Part shown: in pieces, positions 1-8,529 of the stretch
How the letters are laid out: each line of letters begins with the position of its first letter
How positions within the stretch are numbered: position 1 is the first letter of the stretch
NCBI GenBank assembly: GCA_963518085.1
Contig: CAUQIB010000002.1
Location: forward strand, 116,049 to 180,048
Reading direction: 5' to 3'
Length of the DNA stretch: 64,000 bases
From: F0422 sp963518085
GTDB taxonomy: Bacteria; Bacillota; Negativicutes; Veillonellales; Veillonellaceae
The notes under the pieces: generated by a model
Databases searched by the model: none
Seen by the model: the letters and a program-made list of their open reading frames with translations, nothing else
What the model was told of the DNA's origin: nothing
Made by a program: the position numbers and the translations under genes

Positions 1-557
1 CGTTGGTCATTGGTATAAGAATGAACTGTTGTCATCATACCACGTTTAATACCAAACTCTTGATGCAATACTTTTGCGAATGGAGCTAAACAGTTTGTAG
101 TACAGCTTGCATTAGATACAACATGATGTGTAGCTGGGTCGTATTCACTTTCATTCACACCCATAACAATCGTTTTATCTTCATCTTTACCAGGTGCGGA
201 AATAATTACTTTTTTAACGGTACCACCAAGGTGGGCTGCAGCTTTTTCACGAGAACGGAACACGCCCGTACATTCAATCACAACCTCTACACCTTCAGAA
301 GACCAATCAATATTTGCTGGATCACGGTCACAGAATACACGTGTTTTTTTGCCATCTACTACTAGGTAATCACCATCTATTGTCACATCACAGCTTAAAT
401 TTCCGTGAATAGAGTCATGCTTGAACAGTAAAGCAGAACCTTCAATATCGCCAGTATCATTAATAGCTACCACTTCCACATCTGGATTATTAAGAGCAGC
501 GCGCATTACACATTTACCAATACGACCAAAGCCATTAATACCAATCTTCACTGCCAT
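1..557 (-). CDS. gap: Glyceraldehyde-3-phosphate dehydrogenase, 5' part (cut by window edge)
   Basis: The frame starts at ATG 557 behind an AGGAGG-type ribosome site and runs off the left edge, so about 185 N-terminal residues are visible. The Rossmann start reads VKIGINGFGRIG, and the catalytic cysteine region SNASCTTNCLAP is present, as expected for NAD-dependent GAPDH of glycolysis and gluconeogenesis. The enzyme interconverts glyceraldehyde-3-phosphate and 1,3-bisphosphoglycerate in the cytoplasm. It has its own promoter and a hairpin separates it from the gene upstream, so it probably begins a transcription unit. The rest of the gene, and any pgk/tpi neighbours, lie outside the window. 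Identification is certain; the choice between glycolytic and gluconeogenic isoforms is not decided here. Confidence 0.97.
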   Translation of the reverse strand, partial: MAVKIGINGFGRIGKCVMRAALNNPDVEVVAINDTGDIEGSALLFKHDSIHGNLSCDVTIDGDYLVVDGKKTRVFCDRDPANIDWSSEGVEVVIECTGVFRSREKAAAHLGGTVKKVIISAPGKDEDKTIVMGVNESEYDPATHHVVSNASCTTNCLAPFAKVLHQEFGIKRGMMTTVHSYTNDQ

Positions 558-606
558 AATCAATTCCTCCTAAAATTTCTTATACTACATGAGTTATTAT
601 AATTCT

Positions 607-635
607 ATTTTACAAGACTATTGTAGTTGGTGCAA
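607..635 (-). promoter_or_regulatory. Sigma-70 promoter of gap
   Basis: On the minus strand, TTGCAC (635-630) and TAAAAT (612-607) are separated by 17 bases. It lies about 50 bases upstream of the gap start codon. Confidence 0.7.
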
Positions 636-662
636 GTTTTTTATAGTTTGACGTAATAGATA

Positions 663-708
663 ACAATAGAGGAAAACTGACATACCTCTATCAGCTTTCC
701 TCTATTGT
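663..708 (-). terminator. Hairpin terminator between the 756-1193 gene and gap
   Basis: A 13-bp stem (ACAATAGAGGAAA with its complement) has a second inner helix (CTGA/TCAG). It follows the stop codon of the 756-1193 gene. The U-tract is weak (TTATCTATT), so termination may be partial. Confidence 0.55.
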
Positions 709-755
709 ATGTACTGCAAATTTTCAACTTCAATGACTATATATCTATAACTTTA

Positions 756-1193
756 TTAATGCAACACCCTCTTGTGAGAACTATATACCCGTTGTTTCAT
801 ATGCCAGCAATGATAAGTTCGTTGCAACTCTTGCAACTGTTCAGACAATACTCCTCCTTGCAATAGTGCTCGTACCAACTCAGCAGATTTAATAAATAGT
901 TCATCAATTTTAGCAGCTTTTATATAATTAACACTCCCTTCGTTACTAATAATTAAATCTACCAAACTTACGTATTCTTCCACAATTCCATCATTAAAAT
1001 TTCTACACTCTAGTTGATTCTGATTAATCGCTAAATTCATACAGGTACAGAGCATGCACATGTAATCCACAGCACCTTCTAATTTTTTCGGTGTTAACCT
1101 ACAATGCAATTGTTCTTTGGCTACTGTCAAAGACGTACTAAAAAGGATTTTATAAAAACCCGTCTTGTCTAACGTATAACTATATTCGTTCAT
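756..1193 (-). CDS. Small protein of unknown function
   Basis: I do not recognise this 145-residue protein. It is cytoplasmic by appearance: no signal peptide or membrane segment, mostly helical, with a cysteine-rich patch (MCMLCTC) near residue 47. ATG 1193 is preferred over the longer ATG at 1208, because GGGAG sits 7 bases before it; that motif lies inside the extended reading frame. A short ORF with a very strong ribosome site lies just upstream and overlaps it in one reading frame, suggesting translational coupling. A good promoter at 1379-1407 probably drives both. The function is unknown; the cysteine patch could bind metal, but that is a guess. Confidence 0.7.
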   Translation of the reverse strand: MNEYSYTLDKTGFYKILFSTSLTVAKEQLHCRLTPKKLEGAVDYMCMLCTCMNLAINQNQLECRNFNDGIVEEYVSLVDLIISNEGSVNYIKAAKIDELFIKSAELVRALLQGGVLSEQLQELQRTYHCWHMKQRVYSSHKRVLH

Positions 1194-1204
1194 AGCTTTC
1201 TCCC

Positions 1205-1264
1205 TCATATGCTACTTTTAGTAAATCCATACGTTCTTGCACAAGTTTTTTTACCGTCTGACAT
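1205..1264 (-). CDS. Possible 19-codon leader ORF with strong ribosome site
   Basis: ATG 1264 follows GGGGGTGA (1275-1268) at an ideal distance, giving a 19-residue peptide that ends at TGA 1207-1205. The ORF contains a run of seven A (codons 5-7). A shift at this run would produce a 27-residue, more protein-like chain (MSDGKKLVQERMDLLKV...) ending at TAG 1182-1180, overlapping the start of the downstream gene. It may be a leader peptide, a slippage-dependent small protein, or the remnant of a frameshifted gene. No family was recognised. Confidence 0.35.
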   Translation of the reverse strand: MSDGKKTCARTYGFTKSSI

Positions 1265-1378
1265 AGGTCACCCCCTTCTTTACGCTATGTATTCACATTT
1301 TTCTCTCTAGGACTTCCTAGCAGCATCTTTATCCTACATTACGCTTTTTGGGATTTATTATCACCTTGATTTGCATTT

Positions 1379-1407
1379 ATCATATATAATTTTCTACAAA
1401 TCGTCAA
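1379..1407 (-). promoter_or_regulatory. Promoter for the leader ORF and 756-1193 gene
   Basis: TTGACG (1407-1402) and TATGAT (1384-1379) are spaced by 17 bases on the minus strand. The implied leader is about 105 bases long and contains a short hairpin (CTAGGA-AG-TCCTAG, near 1306-1319). I see nothing else in 1408-1560 except AT-rich DNA. Confidence 0.65.
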
Positions 1408-1562
1408 TTATTTTTCATCATGAAAGCTATATAAAATAATCATAATAAATTTTATATAAAGCTATTTATAGCTAGTTCTTACCATCTATCCATGGCAAAT
1501 TACTTCTTACACCCTATAACCCTATCCTTATTCATTAAATAAAACTATCTATCAAAATACAA

Positions 1563-1595
1563 CAAAAAAGCAGATACCGTTTACACAGTATCTGC
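1563..1595 (-). terminator. Intrinsic terminator of tRNA-Leu
   Basis: Stem GCAGATAC/GTATCTGC followed by six T on the minus strand, directly after the tRNA 3' end. Confidence 0.9.
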
Positions 1596-1602
1596 TAATC
1601 GT

Positions 1603-1686
1603 TGGTGCCGGAGGTGGGACTTGAACCCACACGGTGTTACCCGCTTGATTTTGAGTCAAGTGCGTCTGCCATTCCGCCACTCCGGC
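1603..1686 (-). tRNA. tRNA-Leu (anticodon CAA)
   Basis: An 84-nt cloverleaf with acceptor stem GCCGGAG/CTCCGGC, an encoded CCA end, a long class II variable arm and the TTCAAGTCC T-loop. The anticodon loop CTCAAAA is closed by CTTGA/TCAAG, so the anticodon is CAA and reads UUG. It is a single-gene unit with its own promoter (1701-1729) and terminator. Confidence 0.95.
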
Positions 1687-1700
1687 TCGTCAACGATATT

Positions 1701-1729
1701 AGTATACACAGAGGCAAAAAAAATGTCAA
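1701..1729 (-). promoter_or_regulatory. Consensus promoter of tRNA-Leu
   Basis: Perfect TTGACA (1729-1724), 17-base spacer including eight T, and TATACT (1706-1701). It starts transcription a few bases before the mature tRNA 5' end. Confidence 0.85.
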
Positions 1730-1800
1730 TCTTTTTCCACTTTTTACTCTATGCCTAAAATGCAAATAAGAATTACATTTTAATATTACTCTATTTTTTA

Positions 1801-3177
1801 CTAGTTACGTTGACTATAGGACTCACATGAATCCACAAAAGCTTTTGCAGCCACTTCACTGCCAGAGAAATTAATATGTAAATAAGAGGCTAAAATATTT
1901 TTATGTGCATATCCACCTTGATACGCCTTAGGTTTACGCCCTCCTACTAGCTCAAAAGCCCATGGAAACGGACTTTGCGTAGGTGTCATGGTAGAAAAAT
2001 GAAATTCATGTCCACGCAAAGTATCCTTAACAGACCCTAAAATACTTGGTTCTAGCATGGTGGCACTTACGTAGCCCACTCGTTGTAAGCTTTGTTGCAT
2101 TTCACAGGTAGCTGGCACAAGCCCCACCATAGGGTAGGTATTCCCCTCAAAATCAGTCACTGCTTCTGTCATATACATGAGACCACCGCATTCCGCATAG
2201 ATTGGCATCCCTTTCTCACTGGCCTTGCGAATACTATCTTTCATAGATTCATTTTGCCCCAATTGAGATAAAAACATCTCTGGGAATCCTCCTCCAAAAA
2301 AGATGCCATCAACATCTGGTAACGCTTGATCTTGTAAAGGACTAAAATAATGTAACTCTGCTCCCTCTGCTTCTAATGCTGCTAGACTAGCTGGATAATA
2401 GAATGAGAACGCTTCATCCATAGCGATACCGATACGCGCTCGTTTATCTATGGACCCTTCTACCTCCACATCATCTACAGATAAATTAGAAGCACTTTGA
2501 GCCAATTCTACTAATGCATCCAAATTCACCATAACTTTTACAGCTTCACGAATGGTAGCAATAGCCTCTGTAGGATCAATTTCTGTCACTGGAGTTAATC
2601 CTAAATGACGTTCTGGTGATTGCATACGTTCATCTCTGCGAATGGCACCTAGTACAGGGACCCCTAATTTCTTCATCGCTGTCCGTATCATATGTTCATG
2701 ATTATCTGATCCTAATCGATTTAAAATAACTCCACCAAATTGTACTTCTGGATCATAATCCCGAAATCCTTTAGCAATAGCCGCCGCACTTTCCCCCATA
2801 GCCTTACAATCAATCACTAACACTACTGGAGCTTTTAAATCCTTGGCTACTTGCGCAGTGGAGCTAACACCTTCTCGTCCTCCATCATAAAGACCCATCA
2901 CACCTTCTATAATAGAAATATCAGCGGTCTCCGCTTGTCCCACAAAAAAAGGAATTAATTTATGTGGTGGTACAAGCCAGGTATCTAAATTATAGCATTC
3001 TCGTTGACTAGCAATTTTATGAAAGCCCGGATCAATATAATCCGGACCTACTTTAAATGCCTGTACCGCTTTGCCCTGCTCTGTCAAAGCCGCCAATAGC
3101 CCTGCTACAATGGTTGTTTTTCCAACACCCGAGTTGGTACCTGCTATAACAATTCTTGGTCGTTGTACAGTGTTCAT
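1801..3177 (-). CDS. cbiA: Cobyrinate a,c-diamide synthase
   Basis: CbiA amidates the a and c side chains of cobyrinate with glutamine and ATP in cobalamin synthesis. The 458-residue chain has the P-loop GTNSGVGKTT (residues 13-22), the family region KVGPDYIDPGFH, and a C-terminal class I glutamine amidotransferase domain. The nucleophile lies in AECGGLMYM (about residue 330) and the His region near the C-terminus is HEFHFSTM. The length is normal. It is the last gene of cbiK-cbiL-cbiA, 10 bases after cbiL. The identity is secure; the split from the paralogous CobB hydrogenobyrinate enzyme rests on the anaerobic-pathway neighbours. Confidence 0.95.
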   Translation of the reverse strand: MNTVQRPRIVIAGTNSGVGKTTIVAGLLAALTEQGKAVQAFKVGPDYIDPGFHKIASQRECYNLDTWLVPPHKLIPFFVGQAETADISIIEGVMGLYDGGREGVSSTAQVAKDLKAPVVLVIDCKAMGESAAAIAKGFRDYDPEVQFGGVILNRLGSDNHEHMIRTAMKKLGVPVLGAIRRDERMQSPERHLGLTPVTEIDPTEAIATIREAVKVMVNLDALVELAQSASNLSVDDVEVEGSIDKRARIGIAMDEAFSFYYPASLAALEAEGAELHYFSPLQDQALPDVDGIFFGGGFPEMFLSQLGQNESMKDSIRKASEKGMPIYAECGGLMYMTEAVTDFEGNTYPMVGLVPATCEMQQSLQRVGYVSATMLEPSILGSVKDTLRGHEFHFSTMTPTQSPFPWAFELVGGRKPKAYQGGYAHKNILASYLHINFSGSEVAAKAFVDSCESYSQRN

Positions 3178-3187
3178 AATATACCTC

Positions 3188-3895
3188 TTAGCGATCTTTA
3201 CGTTTCGCCAAAATTGTAGATAAATAATTTAGTTTTGTATCAGATGGCAAAGCATCTACATTGCAATAAACTTCTTCTTCTGGTAGTCCAACACGAGAAA
3301 TCATCACAGCTTCTTCTGCCATATCATGTTTGCGAAGTGTTTTTTGCACTTCTGCAAAGTTCCTATATACTTTCATAATAACCGCATCATCAGCTACGGC
3401 AAGTACTGCATCAATTTTTTCCTCTGGTGCTGTGGCCGGAATAATCGCTAACACTTCTTCTTTTTCTACGATTGGGTACCCCAAGTGAGAGCCAATTGCA
3501 CAGAATGCAGTAACCCCAGGAATGGTTTCAATCTCAAACCCAGCAGATTCTACTAAGCGATACACATACATGTATGTGCTGTAAAACATAGGGTCTCCCA
3601 ATGTTAAGAATACCACTTTTTTCCCTTGCTCTAGTAAGTCAGTAATGATTTGGCGTGCTTCTTCCCATCCTTTAGATTGTTCATTATCATCTAGTACCAT
3701 CGGAAATACAACTGGTACGATTTCTGTATGTTCTTGAATATATGGCTCTGCAATATGTAATGCTACAGATCCATCTTTCTTTTCCGTTTTGGGCGTAATG
3801 ATAACATCTGCTTCTCCAACAATGCGAGCAGCTTTTACAGTCATCAACTCAGAGTCTCCAGGACCTACACCAATACCATATAATTTACCTTTCAT
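3188..3895 (-). CDS. cbiL: Precorrin-2/cobalt-factor-II C20-methyltransferase
   Basis: This is an SAM-dependent methyltransferase of the corrin ring-methylase family. The N-terminal glycine-rich motif LYGIGVGPGDSELMT begins near residue 4, and a second conserved region (VVFLTLGDPMFYSTYMYV, followed by VTAF) binds SAM and substrate. The C20-specific assignment comes from the VGPGDSELMTVKAARI signature and the neighbours cbiK and cbiA. ATG 3895 is chosen because GAGGTG lies 6 bases upstream; the open frame extends to 3949 without another plausible site. It sits between cbiK and cbiA, and with CbiK points to the early-cobalt (anaerobic) route, in which the substrate is cobalt-factor II. Confidence 0.93.
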   Translation of the reverse strand: MKGKLYGIGVGPGDSELMTVKAARIVGEADVIITPKTEKKDGSVALHIAEPYIQEHTEIVPVVFPMVLDDNEQSKGWEEARQIITDLLEQGKKVVFLTLGDPMFYSTYMYVYRLVESAGFEIETIPGVTAFCAIGSHLGYPIVEKEEVLAIIPATAPEEKIDAVLAVADDAVIMKVYRNFAEVQKTLRKHDMAEEAVMISRVGLPEEEVYCNVDALPSDTKLNYLSTILAKRKDR

Positions 3896-3997
3896 TAGGA
3901 CACCTCTTTTATCTATCAACATTAAACCCTTATGAATCATAAATTCCAAACTACTATAGCTTATTTAGTATATCATGACTTGCAACGAATGTATACG

Positions 3998-4021
3998 ATA
4001 CGAGGCAGTGATTCCTCGTAT
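3998..4021. repeat. Inverted repeat between cbiK and cbiL
   Basis: Perfect 8-bp arms ATACGAGG/CCTCGTAT with loop CAGTGATT. There is no T-tract on either strand, so it is not a clear terminator. The loop and 5' arm resemble the core of the 60-bp repeats at 33107-33286 (GCGGTGATTCC preceded by ATACGAG). Confidence 0.6.
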
Positions 4022-4058
4022 TAAATCGCACAACCATCAACATACATGATTTGTAATT

Positions 4059-4880
4059 TTACAACCGTTTTTGATATAAACCTTTCATAGCATCTGCCAA
4101 ATGTTCTGTATAGATAGCTTGAATTTCTGCATATTCGCCAAGGCCTTTTTTGTATTGCACCACTTCATAGCCTGCTCCTCTTAATTCAGAAAGTAGGCTA
4201 TCTTCTTCTCCGAATAAATCATTCAATGCATGGTCACCACAAACTAATAATAAAGGATGTAAATGTACTTTTTTACGTTCGTGACCTTCTCGTTCCCATT
4301 GTGCTAAGATATCTTCCGGGGTTGGAAAATTCTCCAAGGTAGCAATTGATGTATTACGGAAACCTTCATGCTGTAATTTCAATTGTAGAACCGCATAAGA
4401 TGCATTGCCTACATTAAACCCACCATGACCTACTAAGAATAACTCTTCTGTTGCGGGAATATGTAAAGCTTTGATAAATCGATTAATAAGAATTTGGTAA
4501 TCATCTGGCACTTCCTCTTCTTGTCCCATGAAATACAAAAGAGGTCTACCAAATACGATTTCTTGTACAGAACCCTGCCCATTGAAAGCCATAATATTTT
4601 TACGAAGCTTATCGAACTCTGCACCACCTACTAAATGCGTAGGCTGTACAATAATACGTTCATACCCTTCTGCCACAATTGATTCCATAACCTCAATTTC
4701 ATTTTGGAATACTATATTTTTCTCTTTTAATCTTTTAATAACAATACGTGATGTGAAAGCTACACGAACTTCATGATTGGGATTAGCTTTACGAATGGCA
4801 TCTACTACTGGAAAAATTTGATTTTCTCTAGCACTAGCTACCGTAGAGCCAAAAGATGTGACTAATATAATTTCTTTCAT
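4059..4880 (-). CDS. cbiK: Sirohydrochlorin cobaltochelatase, CbiK type
   Basis: CbiK inserts Co(II) into sirohydrochlorin, the committing step of anaerobic cobalamin synthesis. The 273-residue chain begins KEIILVTSFGST and has the two metal-binding histidine regions of the family: LVGHGGFNVGNASYAV in the middle and HPLLLVCGDHALNDL near residue 208. Size and the two-lobe pattern match CbiK rather than the shorter CbiX. No signal peptide is seen, so it is cytoplasmic. ATG 4880 follows GGGTGAGG at 6 bases; an ATG at 4892 lies inside the ribosome-site region. It is first in the cbiKLA cluster. No cobalamin riboswitch is visible upstream, where only about 90 bases separate it from the clpC terminator. 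Confidence 0.93.
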   Translation of the reverse strand: MKEIILVTSFGSTVASARENQIFPVVDAIRKANPNHEVRVAFTSRIVIKRLKEKNIVFQNEIEVMESIVAEGYERIIVQPTHLVGGAEFDKLRKNIMAFNGQGSVQEIVFGRPLLYFMGQEEEVPDDYQILINRFIKALHIPATEELFLVGHGGFNVGNASYAVLQLKLQHEGFRNTSIATLENFPTPEDILAQWEREGHERKKVHLHPLLLVCGDHALNDLFGEEDSLLSELRGAGYEVVQYKKGLGEYAEIQAIYTEHLADAMKGLYQKRL

Positions 4881-4920
4881 ATTGTACCTCACCCTTAAAT
4901 TAAGAATATACTTTGCTTAT

Positions 4921-4949
4921 AGTGTATAAAAAAAATAGAGTTCTGTAAA
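4921..4949 (-). promoter_or_regulatory. Probable promoter of cbiKLA
   Basis: TTTACA (4949-4944), 17-base spacer, TACACT (4926-4921) on the minus strand, 40 bases upstream of the cbiK start. Confidence 0.5.
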
Positions 4950-4967
4950 ATAAATATAAGTCATTAT

Positions 4968-5013
4968 AAAAAGAGCTATACCTAGCTGTTGATATAACAA
5001 CTAAATATAGCTC
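4968..5013 (-). terminator. Terminator of the ctsR-clpC operon
   Basis: Outer stem GAGCTATA/TATAGCTC encloses an inner AGTTGTT/CAACAGCT helix and is followed by five T on the minus strand, just past the clpC stop. Confidence 0.85.
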
Positions 5014-5023
5014 ATTTCTTATA

Positions 5024-7450
5024 TTACTTCACAGTAACAGCGATATCATCATTTTCTACTACCACATGAAGTGTTTTACCTTCTGATGCTTTCCCTTCTA
5101 AGATTGCATCAGAAATTGGATCTTCTACCAACCGTTGAATGGCTCGTTTCAATGGTCTTGCTCCCATAGCAAAGTCGGTTCCTTCTGCTACAATTTTCTC
5201 CATGGCTTCATCAGATATCTCTAATTCCATACCTTGTTCATGTAATCGTGTTGTCACAGATTGCAACAAAATACGCACAATACTTTGTAATTGTTCTGTT
5301 TCTAAGGCATGGAATACAATCATTTCATCAATACGATTCAAAAACTCTGGACGGAAGTGAGCTTTTACCGCTTGAAGTACATCTTTTTTCATCGATTCTT
5401 TGTCTTTTCCACTTTCATGTTCTCCTTTAGCTGCTAAGAATCCCATAGCTGCCGTATCTTCTTTAAGGTACTTTGCTCCTAAGTTACTTGTCATAATAAT
5501 CACTGTATTTCTGAAATCGACAGTACGTCCTTGATTATCTGTTAATCGTCCATCATCCAACACTTGTAATAACATATTAAAGAAATCTGGATGTGCCTTT
5601 TCTACTTCATCAAAGAGAACTACGCTATATGGTCGACGACGAACAGCCTCAGTCAATTGACCACCTTCATCATATCCCACATAGCCCGGAGGCGCTCCCA
5701 CTAAGCGACTCACCGCATGTTTTTCCATATACTCTGACATATCAATACGAATCATAGCATTTTCATCACCAAATAAGTTCGCTGCCAAGGATCTTGCCAA
5801 TTCTGTTTTACCTACCCCAGTAGGTCCTAAGAATAAGAAGGAACCAATTGGGCGTTTTGGATCTTTCAAGCCTGCTCTTGCACGACGAACAGCTTTTGAT
5901 ACAGCTTTTACCGCTTCATCTTGACCGATGACACGTTGGTGTAATTCTTCTTCCAAGCGTAATAATCGTTCTGATTCTTCCTCTGCCACACGGGAAACAG
6001 GAATTCCACTCCACTCAGACACTACTGCAGCAATTTCAGATTCTGTAACCACTAACTTGGCTTCGCTATCTTTTTTGCTATCTTCTTGTTTTGATGCAAT
6101 GTCAGACTCTAATTCTTTTTCTTTATCACGAAGTGTGGCTGCTCGTTCAAAGTCTTGGGCTGTCACAGCTGCCTCTTTTTCTTTTTGTACTTGTACTAAC
6201 TCATCTTCTAATGCTTTCACATCTGGAGTTGCTGTAAATACAGCCATACGTACTTTAGATGCTGCTTCATCCATTACATCGATTGCTTTGTCTGGCAAGA
6301 ATCGATCTGCAATATAACGACTTGATAAGTGTACAGCTGCTGCCAAGGCTTCATCTGTAATTTGTACCTTGTGAAATGCTTCATAGCGATCACGTAATCC
6401 CTTCAAAATAGATAAAGCATCTTCTTCACTTGGTTCTCCCACTTGTACTGGTTGGAAACGACGTTCTAGGGCAGCATCTTTCTCAATATGTTTCTTATAT
6501 TCATCTAATGTAGTGGCACCAATCACTTGGAAATTACCACGAGCTAAAGCTGGTTTTAGAATATTCGCCGCATCCATAGCCCCTTCTGTAGCTCCTGCTC
6601 CAATCAAAGTATGAATTTCATCAATAAATACAATCATATCATCATGCGCTTGTACTTCATCCATCACTTTTTTCAAACGCTCTTCAAATTCACCGCGATA
6701 TTTTGCTCCAGCTAACATGGAACTTAAGCTTACCGAAATAATGCGCTTATCTCGTAATACATCCGGCACATCACCACTGACAATACGTTGTGCTAAGCCT
6801 TCAGCAATAGCTGTTTTACCAACCCCAGGTTCCCCGATAAGAACTGGATTATTTTTCGTGCGACGACTTAAAATCTGAATCACCCGTTGAATTTCAGTAT
6901 CTCGACCAATGACAGGATCAATTTTGCCTTGTTTTGCACTTTCATTAAGATCTGTAGCATAGTCAGAAATTTCACCTAAAGCACTAGCTGTACCTTGTGC
7001 TGGATTAGAACTTAGATCTTCTCCACCTACAATAGCATTTACTTTTTCTACCACATCTTCTGGACGAATTCCTTTCGCTGCCAATAATTGCATAGCTACG
7101 CCACCACCATCGTACAATAGGCCTAATAAAATGTGCTCTGTACCGATATAGTTATGTCCACGACTATTAGCAGCTTGTTGCGCTAAGTCCAATACATGTT
7201 TTGTACGCGGTGTCATTTGTAACTGCCCACCACTATGCGTACCTTTACCAACTGCACCAATCACTGCTTGTTCCAATGCCTTACCTTCTACTCCTAAGGC
7301 TAGTAAAGCACGAGCAGACACGGATTTTTCTTCTTCCACAAGGCCTAACAATAAATGTTCAGTACCTACATAATTATGTTTATACTCAATTGCTTTTTCT
7401 TGGGCAATAGCTAACGCACGTTTTGCTCCTTCGGTATATCTTTCTATCAT
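5024..7450 (-). CDS. clpC: Clp protease ATPase subunit ClpC
   Basis: ClpC is an HSP100 unfoldase that feeds proteins to ClpP. The 808-residue chain has two N-terminal Clp repeats (residues 3-140, each with a GTEHLLLGL/GTEHILLGL core), AAA-1 with Walker A GEPGVGKT at 206-213, and a middle domain with a UVR-like segment (DFERAATLRDKEKELES) that binds adaptors such as McsB or MecA. AAA-2 has GPTGVGKTE and an arginine-finger/sensor region, with a ClpP-docking loop. It overlaps mcsB by 4 bases (ATGA). It is the last gene of the CtsR-controlled operon and is followed by a strong terminator. In Firmicutes this set destroys heat-damaged and arginine-phosphorylated proteins; here it occurs in an organism with an outer membrane. 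Confidence 0.98.
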   Translation of the reverse strand: MIERYTEGAKRALAIAQEKAIEYKHNYVGTEHLLLGLVEEEKSVSARALLALGVEGKALEQAVIGAVGKGTHSGGQLQMTPRTKHVLDLAQQAANSRGHNYIGTEHILLGLLYDGGGVAMQLLAAKGIRPEDVVEKVNAIVGGEDLSSNPAQGTASALGEISDYATDLNESAKQGKIDPVIGRDTEIQRVIQILSRRTKNNPVLIGEPGVGKTAIAEGLAQRIVSGDVPDVLRDKRIISVSLSSMLAGAKYRGEFEERLKKVMDEVQAHDDMIVFIDEIHTLIGAGATEGAMDAANILKPALARGNFQVIGATTLDEYKKHIEKDAALERRFQPVQVGEPSEEDALSILKGLRDRYEAFHKVQITDEALAAAVHLSSRYIADRFLPDKAIDVMDEAASKVRMAVFTATPDVKALEDELVQVQKEKEAAVTAQDFERAATLRDKEKELESDIASKQEDSKKDSEAKLVVTESEIAAVVSEWSGIPVSRVAEEESERLLRLEEELHQRVIGQDEAVKAVSKAVRRARAGLKDPKRPIGSFLFLGPTGVGKTELARSLAANLFGDENAMIRIDMSEYMEKHAVSRLVGAPPGYVGYDEGGQLTEAVRRRPYSVVLFDEVEKAHPDFFNMLLQVLDDGRLTDNQGRTVDFRNTVIIMTSNLGAKYLKEDTAAMGFLAAKGEHESGKDKESMKKDVLQAVKAHFRPEFLNRIDEMIVFHALETEQLQSIVRILLQSVTTRLHEQGMELEISDEAMEKIVAEGTDFAMGARPLKRAIQRLVEDPISDAILEGKASEGKTLHVVVENDDIAVTVK

Positions 7451-8520
7451 TTTGTTCCTCCTTTTACACCTCGTAATAAGGTATCTCGTATTACTTGTGC
7501 TCGTTGACTATCACGCTCCTGCGTGCCCATTGACTCTTTTCCCACCAATTTAGTTAGAAAGTTAGGTCTTGTAATGACTAACATTTCGTGAAAGTTCATA
7601 GTCACATTTATTAATTTCATATCTATGCCTAGCTGCACATCACTCAATAAAGCCAAGGCTTCTTCTCCTGACATACGGCGCGCATGGGTCAAGATACCGT
7701 AAGATCTCCACACTGTATCTTCTATACCTTCTTTGTCTGTTGTCCATAATTCAGATCTAGCTTTTTCTTCTTCTTTTACTATACCTTGTACAATCTGTGA
7801 AAGCTGTTCAATTGTCGCCTGCTCACTAATTCCCATAGTTTGCTGATTAGAGATTTGATATACATGGCCCACTCCCTCAGACCCTTCACCATAGAGACCT
7901 CGTACAGAAAAGCCCATGCGGATAATACTACGAAGAATACGCTGTAATTTGCCCGTCATTGACAACGCTGGAACATGGACCATCACAGATGCTCTCATCC
8001 CCGTTCCTACATTGGTAGGACAGGCAGTTAAGTATCCAAACTCTTTTGAAAATGCATAATCGTATTTACTTTCAATGATGTCATCTACAGCTATAGCTCG
8101 TTCATACGCTTTCTCTAACTGCAATCCCAATTCCATCGACTGAATCCGTAAATGATCTTCTTCATTCACCATAATAGAAATACGGGAATCTTCAGAAATA
8201 ATAACACTACGTTCTTGAATTTGATTAGCTAAGTTAGGAGAAATTAAATGTTTTTCTACAAGTACATCTCGTTCGATAGCACTTAAAGATTCTAAGTTAA
8301 TTTTTGAAAAGCTTTTACCATAGGCTGTTTGCAAGGGCGTAACCATGGAACGCATATACCCATCAACTTTAGTTAAATCATTGATATCTCCTCGATTGGT
8401 AAACGGTATCCCCTTAAAGTTTCTTGCTAATCGAATACGGCTTGACAATACAATACGATGATCTAAGCCGCTTTCTTTCATCCAAGGCGACAACGCCTCA
8501 TCTAAAATAGTATGTAACAT
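7447..8520 (-). CDS. mcsB: Protein arginine kinase McsB
   Basis: McsB phosphorylates arginines on damaged proteins, marking them for ClpCP, and inactivates CtsR. The 357 residues form a phosphagen-kinase-like domain. Visible family motifs are VLSSRIRLARNFKGIPF near the N-terminus (nucleotide-binding arginines), NEEDHLRIQ (about residue 118, catalytic Glu region), the loop CPTNVGTGMRASVMVH (about 168-183), and RGLYGEGSE. The C-terminal region resembles the arginine-phosphate-sensing part of the family. The start is 9 bases after mcsA and the end overlaps clpC by 4 bases, so translation is probably coupled. Confidence 0.97.
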   Translation of the reverse strand: MLHTILDEALSPWMKESGLDHRIVLSSRIRLARNFKGIPFTNRGDINDLTKVDGYMRSMVTPLQTAYGKSFSKINLESLSAIERDVLVEKHLISPNLANQIQERSVIISEDSRISIMVNEEDHLRIQSMELGLQLEKAYERAIAVDDIIESKYDYAFSKEFGYLTACPTNVGTGMRASVMVHVPALSMTGKLQRILRSIIRMGFSVRGLYGEGSEGVGHVYQISNQQTMGISEQATIEQLSQIVQGIVKEEEKARSELWTTDKEGIEDTVWRSYGILTHARRMSGEEALALLSDVQLGIDMKLINVTMNFHEMLVITRPNFLTKLVGKESMGTQERDSQRAQVIRDTLLRGVKGGTK

Positions 8521-8529
8521 AGATCCTCC

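Noticed and set aside
4881..4967. Cobalamin riboswitch before cbiK
   Set aside because: Only about 90 bases lie between the clpC terminator and cbiK, and the B12-box sequence is absent.
5928..6317. 129-residue plus-strand ORF inside clpC
   Set aside because: Antisense shadow of the well-supported clpC middle domain.
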